A program made the position numbers and the translations under genes. Below, piece by piece: positions 1 through 7,131 of a stretch of DNA of 64,000 nt (positions within the stretch are counted from its first letter, which is position 1; each line of letters begins with the position of its first letter). Source of the stretch: Chitinophagaceae bacterium (GTDB lineage Bacteria; Bacteroidota; Bacteroidia; Chitinophagales; Chitinophagaceae); NCBI GenBank assembly GCA_016720825.1, contig JADKJV010000007.1, positions 62,001 to 126,000 of the forward strand, read 5' to 3'. A model generated the notes under the pieces. The model did no database searches. It was not told the DNA's origin and saw only the letters and a program-made list of their open reading frames with translations.

Positions 1-3
1 TTC

Positions 4-882
4 TTAGTGTCCCTTGTGGTAAAAATTATTCAAAAGATACGCCGACATCAACCTCGCCACCGCCCACGCTTCATTCTCATGCACCCATCGCTGGTCCTCA
101 TTGTTTTTGGTGAAGATGCAGAAGATGTACGGATTCCTCGGTACGTTCACCAGCATTACTTCACTCCGGGAGGCATTCACACAACCGTTTTTACTGAATA
201 CTTCAATGGTTGGTGGTATTCGTGAAATCGCTTCATTTTCATCCCAGTAATTCCGGCCGAGGCATCGCATCATTCGTTCACAGAGTTCAGGAGTGAAAAT
301 TTCATTGCGGTACATTTTCTCCAGGATCATTCCCATTTCGCGCGGCGTGGTTTGTCCCCAGCCATAGATAGTGCGGTTTCCCTCGCGGCCCGGTGTGCGT
401 GAATTCACACGGGTATCTTTCAATCCCATGCTGTCGAGGATTTCATTGATGCGGGCGCCACCGCCTGCGAGTCCCTGCAACCAGAGGCTGGCTGTATTAT
501 CACTCGTAGTAAGCATCAGCATGATGAGTTTTTTCAGCGGTATTTTTTCATTGGCTTTATAAGAACCGAGAATATCCGAGCCGGAATAATAGAGGCTGTC
601 CTTATAAACAAACTCAGAATCATAATTCAGCTCACCGGTTTGCATTTTAGACAGGATACCGGTGAATATGGGAATTTTTACAATGCTGGCTGTCGGGAAT
701 ACAGTATCCGCATTGATCATAACGACTTTACCTGTCCGCAGGTTTTTAACGTAAACACCGACGCTGCCGTGGAAGTTGGCCATGATTTGCTGCAAGCCAA
801 CTTTTAGTTGTTTGTCTTCACGTTGGGCAGTTGAATGCAGGGAGCAGGTGGCGAGGAGGAAGAGGAGGAGGGTTTTTTTCAT
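4..882 (-). CDS. class A beta-lactamase-related serine hydrolase
   Basis: A 292-residue secreted protein with a signal peptide (residues 1-20, ending STAQ). It has the penicillin-recognising fold signatures: SIVK (S66, K69) as the SxxK nucleophile motif, SDN at 127-129, and a TTPREM segment near 178-183 that matches the conserved TTPxxM of class A enzymes. Two things are unusual. The usual KTG box reads KNG (231-233), and no ExxLN omega-loop motif is visible between SDN and TTP, where the deacylating glutamate normally sits. It may therefore be a poor beta-lactamase, or a beta-lactamase2-family hydrolase acting on another substrate. Family membership is seen in the sequence; loss of classic activity is inferred. 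The gene is complete, with its stop at the left edge of the window. Confidence 0.85.
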   Translation of the reverse strand: MKKTLLLFLLATCSLHSTAQREDKQLKVGLQQIMANFHGSVGVYVKNLRTGKVVMINADTVFPTASIVKIPIFTGILSKMQTGELNYDSEFVYKDSLYYSGSDILGSYKANEKIPLKKLIMLMLTTSDNTASLWLQGLAGGGARINEILDSMGLKDTRVNSRTPGREGNRTIYGWGQTTPREMGMILEKMYRNEIFTPELCERMMRCLGRNYWDENEAISRIPPTIEVFSKNGCVNASRSEVMLVNVPRNPYIFCIFTKNNEDQRWVHENEAWAVARLMSAYLLNNFYHKGH

Positions 883-908
883 AACGAGATAATTATAATA
901 AAGCTATA

Positions 909-951
909 GCAGGGAGCAGGATGCAGGGGGCAGGGGGCAGGTGGCAGGTGG
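909..951. repeat. G-rich CAGG minisatellite
   Basis: About 43 bases of imperfect GCAGGGG/GCAGGTG units upstream of the beta-lactamase-like gene. The reverse-complement motif (CCTGC runs) recurs at 37300-37515 and 40675-40719, so this is one of a set of dispersed CCTGC-type tracts. Confidence 0.6.
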
Positions 952-1005
952 AATCCGGGATGGTGAAGTTTTTCCATTATATATTTTTTTAAGCAGGTCG
1001 CTTTT

Positions 1006-1071
1006 GCTCTGCGAAACCTCCGCTCTGCGAAACCTCTGGTTTCGCAGTTATATTATGTCGCCTCTGGCGAC
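1006..1071 (-). repeat. two-hairpin repeat, family C (copy 1)
   Basis: On the minus strand this reads as two hairpins, each with an AGA loop: GTCGCC-AGA-GGCGAC (1057-1071) and CTGCGAAACC-AGA-GGTTTCGCAG (1025-1047), joined by an AT-rich linker. Further copies lie at 34293-34344, 36119-36170, 43032-43086 and 47496-47546. This copy also carries an extra partial GCGAAACCTC unit at its far side. Confidence 0.75.
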
Positions 1072-1097
1072 ACTAAATAGAATAGATTAAACAAATC

Positions 1098-1212
1098 TTA
1101 CCTGATCTTCTCCACTTTCCCTAAAATCATCTTTGTACATCGTTTATCCCTTTCCTCCGGGTTTACAAACAGCAACTCTAGTCTGGTGATTTCAAAATCC
1201 GGTGTATTAAAT
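1098..1212 (-). other. frameshifted C-terminal tail of the adjacent glycosyltransferase
   Basis: Immediately past the stop at 1213, another minus-strand frame stays open for about 38 codons and reads as a coherent protein end (TNEFNTPDFEITRLELLFVN, then ending KVEKIR, stop at 1098-1100). A 1-nt change near 1224 would join it to the upstream gene, giving KAGYK-VTNEFN. The native glycosyltransferase therefore probably ends here. Either the DNA has a real frameshift or the assembly has an indel. Confidence 0.55.
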
Positions 1213-2763
1213 TCATTGGTTACGCTTATAGCCTGCTTTCAGTATCTCATCTGAGTCTCTAATATCATAGAGCAGCCAGTTATCGTCTCCGGTTAGTGCT
1301 GCTGTATCCGGGATTTCTTTCCGCAGGGATGATGTATAAAATTCAAAGGAGGAACTGTAAAATCCTTTCCAGACATAAATCTTATCATGATTGATATGTC
1401 CTTTAACAACCGTTGGCATCTTTGCGAGGTTGTTTCCCCCCTGGTAACGGAGTAATTGCGGGTAAAAATTGGTGTTGAGCAGGAAGAACACGCAAATCAT
1501 CACCGCCACTGATAATACAATAGATTGCTGGAAGCGGTTGAGTAAAACAGAGCGCAGGCTATACATAAATAAAGCCAGTGTAATTATCAGTCCGGCGTAA
1601 ATGAGGTAAGATTTTATGGGAAAGGCCCAGAAATTAATTACCAGTAATCCGGCAAATAATATTCCTGCAATACCAAGTTGCAGGGGTTTGAGCCAAACTG
1701 CTTTTTCGCCAGACTGCATCAGCCAGGAGGCGGTTAATACTGACGCTGCAGGGAATACAATATTCAGGTAATGCGGGAGTTTGAATCCGGATATGGAAAC
1801 CACGATGATGATAACAATGATCACACCGGGCGTGAACCATTCATCTTTTCTCTTCAAAAAGTTTTTAAGGCGGAGAAAGAGTGCATAATATGCAATGAAA
1901 CTCCAGGGTGCAAACGCCCAGAGGAAAGAGTGCAGGAAAAAGAAATAATCATTCCTGGCGTCATGGCCCATTTCACCAGCGAACCTTTCCACGCTTTGGT
2001 TGAACAGGATGAATGTAACGCCGTCAATATGGTCTTTTCCGCGGACCACCACTTCGGGATGCAGGTTGTACTGCAGGTAATAACAATATACAACCGGAGC
2101 GATGCCAATGGCAAAAAGCAGGATCAGGATCAGCCATTTGGGGTTGATGAATATTTTCCAGTCTTTGTAGTAAAGGATATAAAAGAAAGCTCCAACCGCC
2201 GGAACAAAAACAGCGATATTGCCTTTGGTGGAAAAACCCAGTGCCAGTCCCAATGCCGCCCCGGCCACATTGATCCATTTTTTCCATTGGATAAAATCCA
2301 CCAGCTGCCAGCTCGCGAAGGCAATGCAGGCGGTCAGGATAGCATCCATCCGCACATCGTTATTGGCCAGGATAAACGAAAATGAAGATGCCAGTATTAA
2401 TGCTGCGAGCTTACCGGTTTCTTTATTATATAATGATTTACCAAGACGATACGTTGAATACACACCGAGTATGGAAAATAATAATGAAGGGAGTTTATAG
2501 GCAAAACCGGTAACCCCGAAAATTTTATAGGCCATAGCCGCCAGCCAGAAATGCAAATGGGGTTTATCGAGATAAGCGCCGTTGTAGTCGACCAGGCTTG
2601 CATAATCACCGGTGAGGTGCATGTGCAGCGCTATGTTGGCGTGGTGTGCTGAATCATTATCCATTAACGGCACAAACAATCCGAAGGCATATACTATTCC
2701 CAGGAAGAGAAATAATAGCCTGTATAAATTATCGGATATAAAAGGCCGCTGTAATCCGGTCAT
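1213..2763 (-). CDS. membrane glycosyltransferase, ArnT/PMT-like (GT39/GT83 type)
   Basis: A 516-residue polytopic membrane protein with about ten hydrophobic segments. The early DNDSAHHANIALHM stretch in the first periplasmic loop and the following YLDKPHLHFWLAAM match the acidic-loop and KPPLxxWL-like motifs of ArnT/PMT-type transferases that use polyprenyl-phosphate sugars. The likely role is adding a sugar to lipid A, protein or another envelope glycan at the outer face of the inner membrane; the substrate cannot be read. It starts 26 bp after the arsN2-arsC stop on the same strand, so it may be read through from the ars operon, although no arsenic role is known for the family. The C-terminus appears to be cut by a frameshift (see 1098-1212). 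Confidence 0.8.
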   Translation of the reverse strand: MTGLQRPFISDNLYRLLFLFLGIVYAFGLFVPLMDNDSAHHANIALHMHLTGDYASLVDYNGAYLDKPHLHFWLAAMAYKIFGVTGFAYKLPSLLFSILGVYSTYRLGKSLYNKETGKLAALILASSFSFILANNDVRMDAILTACIAFASWQLVDFIQWKKWINVAGAALGLALGFSTKGNIAVFVPAVGAFFYILYYKDWKIFINPKWLILILLFAIGIAPVVYCYYLQYNLHPEVVVRGKDHIDGVTFILFNQSVERFAGEMGHDARNDYFFFLHSFLWAFAPWSFIAYYALFLRLKNFLKRKDEWFTPGVIIVIIIVVSISGFKLPHYLNIVFPAASVLTASWLMQSGEKAVWLKPLQLGIAGILFAGLLVINFWAFPIKSYLIYAGLIITLALFMYSLRSVLLNRFQQSIVLSVAVMICVFFLLNTNFYPQLLRYQGGNNLAKMPTVVKGHINHDKIYVWKGFYSSSFEFYTSSLRKEIPDTAALTGDDNWLLYDIRDSDEILKAGYKRNQ

Positions 2764-2789
2764 GGTACTGCAAAATAACCTGCTTTTGG

Positions 2790-3623
2790 TCAGAGTTCCT
2801 TCAGCAGGGCCTCTACTTTTGATTTTATCAGGTCGCGTACCTGCCTGAAGTCGGCTTCATTCATCTCCCGGGGATCAGGGATGACCCAGTCAATTGTTTT
2901 TTTGGCAGGCATCCAGGGGCAGGCATCGCCGCAGCCCATGGTTACGACTGCATCAAAAGGCGCATATTGTTTTACTTCATCAAGTGATTTGGAGCTGTGC
3001 TGTTCCAGGTCATAACCCAGTTCGGCCATGGCGGCAATCGCTTTGGGGTTTATTTTACCTGATGGTTTTGAACCGGCGCTGTAAGCTTTTACGTTCCGGC
3101 CACCGAGCATACGGGCAAAAGCCTGGCTCATCTGTGAACGGTTGCTGTTCTCTACGCAAACAAAAAGGAGTTTTTTGGTGCGGGTGAGTTCTTTTTTCAT
3201 CACAATAGCAGTTGAAGAGCAAAGTGTGGTAAACTGGGCGGTTTGTTTAACGGCTTCGGGTGCCTCATTGCGGTCAGCGTATTCAAATCCTTTCTTCAGG
3301 AAATATTTATCCGCATCTGTGGTCATCAGCCAGATTTCTTTCGCGCCGGCGGTTTTGGCGGCAAAAACAAGTTTCTCAAACAGAATGGAAGCCAGCCCCT
3401 GTTTGCGCCAGGCGGGTAAAGTAGCGACGCTGCGCAAAAAAGCAAGTTCACCCCATTGCTCCAGGCCAATTACACTGACTACCTCATCACCGGAACGGGC
3501 AATAAAGAAATCGGGGTTGGCAGTGGCAATATCATCGGTCGGCAGTTTGGCCGACTGAAGCAGTTGGATAATAGAATCCAGTTGTGCCGGACCGGCTTTT
3601 TCAAACAACAGGGGCTGACTCAT
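2790..3623 (-). CDS. fused ArsN2-type N-acetyltransferase / arsenate reductase
   Basis: 277 residues in two parts. Residues 1-146 are a GNAT acetyltransferase (acetyl-CoA loop RKQGLASILF at 73-82) of the ArsN2 type found in arsenic operons. Residues 150-277 are a low-molecular-weight phosphatase-type arsenate reductase. Its catalytic loop is CVENSNR (C156-R162), and the resolving cysteines are C231 and C235 in CGDACPW, with the DPRE acid region near 250. The reductase half would convert As(V) to As(III), feeding the ArsM encoded just upstream. The two halves are usually separate genes. The linker is only a few residues (KKELTRTKK), so this is either a true fusion or a lost stop. Spacing to arsM is 18 bp. 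Confidence 0.85.
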   Translation of the reverse strand: MSQPLLFEKAGPAQLDSIIQLLQSAKLPTDDIATANPDFFIARSGDEVVSVIGLEQWGELAFLRSVATLPAWRKQGLASILFEKLVFAAKTAGAKEIWLMTTDADKYFLKKGFEYADRNEAPEAVKQTAQFTTLCSSTAIVMKKELTRTKKLLFVCVENSNRSQMSQAFARMLGGRNVKAYSAGSKPSGKINPKAIAAMAELGYDLEQHSSKSLDEVKQYAPFDAVVTMGCGDACPWMPAKKTIDWVIPDPREMNEADFRQVRDLIKSKVEALLKEL

Positions 3624-3641
3624 TCCTACATTAAATTATTA

Positions 3642-4496
3642 TTAACAACATCCGCTGCCGGGTTCGCAGCATTTTCTTTCGTCTTTAGCGGGTTTCTCTG
3701 CAAATACGGTAATACTGCTGATACGCGTTTTGCCGTTGCGGTAAGCCTGTACTTCGTCAGCGCTCATGTATTCAGCCAATATTTCATCAGGAAGATCTAT
3801 TTCTTTTTCTTTCTGCAGTTTGATATCTGTAAATCCCGCTTCGTTGATGATGCCAAGATATTCTTCTTTCCGTATAGCACCGCTTACACAACCGGCGTAG
3901 AGTTCAGCGATCTGTTTCCATTTTTCAGGAAGTTCACCATTGAGTACGATATCTGAAATAGAAAAATGCCCGCCGGGTTTCAGCACGCGGTAAATTTCAC
4001 TGAATACTTTGTGTTTGTTGGGGACCAGGTTCAGCACACAATTACTTACTATTACATCAGCCACGTTGCTGGTAATGGGCATGCTTTCAATATCACCCTG
4101 GCGGAATTCTACATTATTGAGGTGGAGTTTGTCGGCGTTCTCTCGGGCTTTTTCAATCATAGCGGGTGTAAAGTCAATACCGATCACACGGCCTTTTTCT
4201 CCCACAGCTGCCCTGGCCACGAATGCATCGTTACCGGCACCGCTGCCGAGATCAATCACTGTATCGCCTTTTTTCATTTGGGCAAATTCTGTGGGCAAGC
4301 CACAACCCAGTCCGAGGTCTGCGTCTGCCACATAGCCTTCGAGCTTTGTATAATCATCGGCCATGATGGTATAAGGATCCGTGCCGCAGCAGCCGGTAGC
4401 GCCGCAACAGGTACTGAGGTTGAGTTTTTTATCCTGGCCCGCAATTTCACTGTATTTCTCGCGAACCATGTCTTTGGTAGTTTGATGATCTGTCAT
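3642..4496 (-). CDS. arsM: arsenite S-adenosylmethionine methyltransferase ArsM
   Basis: 284 residues. The class I methyltransferase SAM-binding motif is IDLGSGAGND (81-90). The three cysteines needed for As(III) binding in the family sit in their usual contexts: C65 in LGLGCG, C153 in SNCVLNL and C203 in AGCVSGA. Extra cysteine clusters at the N-terminus (CC near 30, CC near 37) and C-terminus (CCEPGSGCC) are common in bacterial ArsM and probably help capture the metalloid. The product methylates arsenite to mono-, di- and trimethylated, partly volatile species. It lies between arsR (21 bp upstream) and arsN2-arsC (18 bp downstream) in one transcription unit. Confidence 0.93.
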   Translation of the reverse strand: MTDHQTTKDMVREKYSEIAGQDKKLNLSTCCGATGCCGTDPYTIMADDYTKLEGYVADADLGLGCGLPTEFAQMKKGDTVIDLGSGAGNDAFVARAAVGEKGRVIGIDFTPAMIEKARENADKLHLNNVEFRQGDIESMPITSNVADVIVSNCVLNLVPNKHKVFSEIYRVLKPGGHFSISDIVLNGELPEKWKQIAELYAGCVSGAIRKEEYLGIINEAGFTDIKLQKEKEIDLPDEILAEYMSADEVQAYRNGKTRISSITVFAEKPAKDERKCCEPGSGCC

Positions 4497-4517
4497 ATAT
4501 GTAGGTTTAAATAGTAA

Positions 4518-4853
4518 TCAGCAACAGGCTTTTTCGTTCTGCAGTTTCATGTGACTGAACAGGAATCCGAATTCGGCACTGAATTTTTCAAAGGCTTTCC
4601 AGTTGATGCAATAACAACTGCGCGGGCCATCGGTTTCCCCTTTCACGAGTCCTGCGTTTTTCAGTTCTTTCAGGTGCTGGCTCACGGTGCTCTGTGCAAG
4701 CGGCAGCACTTCCACGATTTCCCCGCAGATACATTCATTGCGTGTGGCCAGGATTTTCAGGATGGCAATCCTTGCAGGATGGCTCATCGCCTTGGCAAAT
4801 GCAGCCAGGTCCTGGTCTTTACGGGAGAACTCTTCTTTTTTATTCAGTGCCAT
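4518..4853 (-). CDS. arsR: ArsR-family arsenic-responsive repressor
   Basis: 111-residue winged-helix protein. Residues 45-68 form the helix-turn-helix (AQSTVSQHLKELKNAGLV), preceded by the ECICGE motif (C41, C43), a placement matching the As(III)-binding cysteine pair of ArsR/SmtB proteins. Additional cysteines at 80, 82, 110 and 111 could complete a trigonal thiol site. It is the first gene of the ars transcription unit and has a near-perfect palindrome just upstream (4866-4883), so it is expected to repress its own operon until trivalent arsenic binds. Confidence 0.92.
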   Translation of the reverse strand: MALNKKEEFSRKDQDLAAFAKAMSHPARIAILKILATRNECICGEIVEVLPLAQSTVSQHLKELKNAGLVKGETDGPRSCYCINWKAFEKFSAEFGFLFSHMKLQNEKACC

Positions 4854-4865
4854 TGGTTAAATATA

Positions 4866-4883
4866 TATCGTAAATATACGATA
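4866..4883 (-). promoter_or_regulatory. probable ArsR operator
   Basis: TATCGTA-AATA-TACGATA: two perfect 7-base arms around a 4-base centre, 13 bases upstream of the arsR start. Position and symmetry suit an autoregulatory ArsR site. It lies between arsR and the upstream DMT transporter gene, which is on the same strand. Confidence 0.75.
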
Positions 4884-4920
4884 AAGGAAAACATGTTTCC
4901 AAAATATTTTTCCGGCCGGT

Positions 4921-5826
4921 TTAAGCCACTGCCTTTTTCCTGCTTTTTACAAGGGAAATAATCACCCCGCTGCCGATGATACAAATGATGCCAAGGGATG
5001 ACATCCAGTCGGGGAACGCATCACCCAGCATCATGCCGATGAATACGGAATACACAATATTGGCGTATCCGAATACGGACACAATACCCGCTTCATCTGC
5101 GCCATACGCTTTTGATACAAAATACTGTCCGAACAACGCTGCCAACCCCAGGATCATCATGGGTATCCATTGGATGAGTGTTGGCCAGTGCCAGTCGATT
5201 ACAAATAACCCGTCTGCCGGAACACCAGCACCATAATGCACCGCCAGTGAAATGACGGGCAGGATGATACCAAACGACAGGAAAGACAATACAATAACCC
5301 GGTTTTCGTAATAACCCGCGAGCCGGTGTAAGGTGATATAGGCAACGGCAGACACAATCCCTGAAGTAAGCCCGGCTACGTGGTAATACCAGTGCAAATG
5401 CATATTGGGTTTATAGATCAGCAGCATACCGGCGAACCCGAGTATTACGGCCAGCACCACTTTCTTACCGTGGTACTCCCCGAATATAAAATAAGAGAAG
5501 AGCGCAATGAAAATGGCTGAGGTGAGATTGTAACTCATGGACGTGCCCAGCGGGATGTGGAGGATGCAATACAATAAAAGATAAAGGGCGATAGTGCCCA
5601 TCAATCCGCGGAAGGCAAGCCGCCAGGGTTTTCCACCCACTTGTACAGGTCTTTTAAGTAAGAGACCGGGTGCTAAAACAAGCAGTCCGATTACGTTTCT
5701 GAATAAAACCAGTTGTCCCGCGGAAAAATCTGTTTTCAGTGATTTGGCTGCTCCGCCCATTACGGAAAATCCCAGAGCCGCCAGCAGCATAAATACAATT
5801 CCACGGTATCGCTGGTCAATCTTCAT
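4921..5826 (-). CDS. DMT superfamily transporter (EamA domains)
   Basis: 301 residues with about ten hydrophobic helices arranged as two EamA repeats (roughly 7-140 and 150-295), the standard drug/metabolite transporter layout, with a short basic C-terminus (VKSRKKAVA). It probably exports a small metabolite or amino acid across the inner membrane; the substrate cannot be predicted. The start is 14 bp after the stop of the aminotransferase gene, so the two are likely cotranscribed. It ends before the ars operator, so it is unlikely to be under ArsR control unless transcripts read through. Confidence 0.85.
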   Translation of the reverse strand: MKIDQRYRGIVFMLLAALGFSVMGGAAKSLKTDFSAGQLVLFRNVIGLLVLAPGLLLKRPVQVGGKPWRLAFRGLMGTIALYLLLYCILHIPLGTSMSYNLTSAIFIALFSYFIFGEYHGKKVVLAVILGFAGMLLIYKPNMHLHWYYHVAGLTSGIVSAVAYITLHRLAGYYENRVIVLSFLSFGIILPVISLAVHYGAGVPADGLFVIDWHWPTLIQWIPMMILGLAALFGQYFVSKAYGADEAGIVSVFGYANIVYSVFIGMMLGDAFPDWMSSLGIICIIGSGVIISLVKSRKKAVA

Positions 5827-5839
5827 GTTATCGAAAAAT

Positions 5840-6982
5840 TTAAACCGCGCTCAGTCTTTCTGCAGCCTTTTCCAATGTCTCTTTGTTTTTAGAAAAACAG
5901 AAACGCAGTACTTTATTGTCCAATCCATTCTGGTAAAACGCAGAAACAGGTATGGTTGCCACGCCCGCCTCTTTCGTCAGCCGTTTTGACAGTTCCATAT
6001 CGCCTTCATCGCTGATTCGTTCGTATGTGCCACAAATAAAATAACTGCCGAATGAATCCTGCATCGTAAACCGGGATGATGACATCAGGTTTTTAAAATA
6101 ATCCCTTTTCTCCTGCATAATGGCCGCGAGTCCGGTATATGCCTCCCGGTTGCTGAGGAATTCCGCCAGCGCCACCTGCATCGGAGTGTTGCAGGAAAAG
6201 CAATTGAACTGGTGGATCTTCCTGAATTCTTTCATCAGTTCTGCAGGCGCAACGGCATAACCCAGCTTCCAGCCGGTGCAGTTATATACTTTACCGAAAG
6301 AAAAACAGATAAAGCTCCGGTGCAGCAAATCCGGGTATTTTAAAATACTCTGGTGCTGGATCCCATCAAATATCAGGTGTTCATACACTTCATCGCTGAT
6401 GATAAAAATGTTAGTGCCTTCTGTCACTGCCCGTAACTGTTTGATATCTTCCTCACTGATCACCGATCCGGTTGGATTATGCGGTGAATTGATCATGATG
6501 GCTTTTGTCTTCGGGGTAATCGCAGCTTTTACGGCTGTCCAGTCAATATGGTAATCCGGGTACACCAGCGGAATCGTCACCGCTTTGGCACCATTCACTT
6601 CTATGTTTGGTATGTAGCTGTCGTATGCCGGTTCAAATACAATCACTTCATCACCCGGCTGCAGGATGGCGGTTAATGCCGTATAAATGGCATACGTGCC
6701 ACCGGGGGTGATGGTGATCTCTGTATCCGGATTCACACTGTTGTTATATAAATAATGGATTTTCTCCGCAATTGCTTCGCGCAGCGGTGTCCAGCCCGGC
6801 ATCGGTGCGTACTGGTTAAAACCGGAACGCATGGCTTTGTTTACCAGGTCGGTTAATTCACTGCTCATGGGAAAATCGGGGAAACCCTGACCGAGGTTAA
6901 CGGCTTTGTGTTCGGTAGCGAGGGCGCTCATCACGGTGAAGATGGTAGTGCCGGCGAGGGGTAGCTTTGAATGAATAAGCAA
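5840..6982 (-). CDS. PLP-dependent aminotransferase, methionine/kynurenine type (class I)
   Basis: 380 residues, fold type I. SPHNPTG (166-172), SDEVYEH (196-202) and the PLP-binding lysine K231 in SFGKVYNCTGWK are characteristic of the YbdL/KAT-like subgroup that transaminates methionine, glutamine or kynurenine with 2-oxo acids. The start MLIHSKLPLAGTTIF agrees with the N-terminus of that group. In many bacteria the enzyme serves methionine salvage (2-oxo-4-methylthiobutyrate to methionine), but no other salvage gene is nearby. The DMT transporter follows within 14 bp. Confidence 0.88.
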   Translation of the reverse strand: MLIHSKLPLAGTTIFTVMSALATEHKAVNLGQGFPDFPMSSELTDLVNKAMRSGFNQYAPMPGWTPLREAIAEKIHYLYNNSVNPDTEITITPGGTYAIYTALTAILQPGDEVIVFEPAYDSYIPNIEVNGAKAVTIPLVYPDYHIDWTAVKAAITPKTKAIMINSPHNPTGSVISEEDIKQLRAVTEGTNIFIISDEVYEHLIFDGIQHQSILKYPDLLHRSFICFSFGKVYNCTGWKLGYAVAPAELMKEFRKIHQFNCFSCNTPMQVALAEFLSNREAYTGLAAIMQEKRDYFKNLMSSSRFTMQDSFGSYFICGTYERISDEGDMELSKRLTKEAGVATIPVSAFYQNGLDNKVLRFCFSKNKETLEKAAERLSAV

Positions 6983-7013
6983 GGTGGTGGATTGTGTTTA
7001 AAAATATTTTACC

Positions 7014-7131
7014 ACCCGCCTTCGCTTCGCTACGTCGGGCAGGCAAGGACACAAAGGTAAAACTAAGTACACAAAGAAATACAAATCCCTTTGTGCACTT
7101 TGTGACAACCTTTGTGCGCTTTGTGGTTAAA
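7014..7131. repeat. intergenic repeat: GC-rich core plus CACAAAG/CTTTGTG stem-loop
   Basis: The first part (about 7014-7046) is the CCCGCCTTCGCTTCGCTACG element also present at 23628-23656 and, inverted, at 34061-34145. The second part (7046-7131) carries repeated CACAAAG units followed by CTTTGTG units and can fold into an imperfect long stem. It abuts the stop of the minus-strand gene at 7132, as the similar hairpins at 11529-11591 and 23663-23727 abut stops at 11616 and 23751. It may act as a transcription terminator or mRNA 3'-end stabiliser. Confidence 0.6.

Noticed and set aside
1771..2385. A 204-codon open frame on the plus strand
   Set aside because: It is opposite the glycosyltransferase gene and its translation has no protein-like features.
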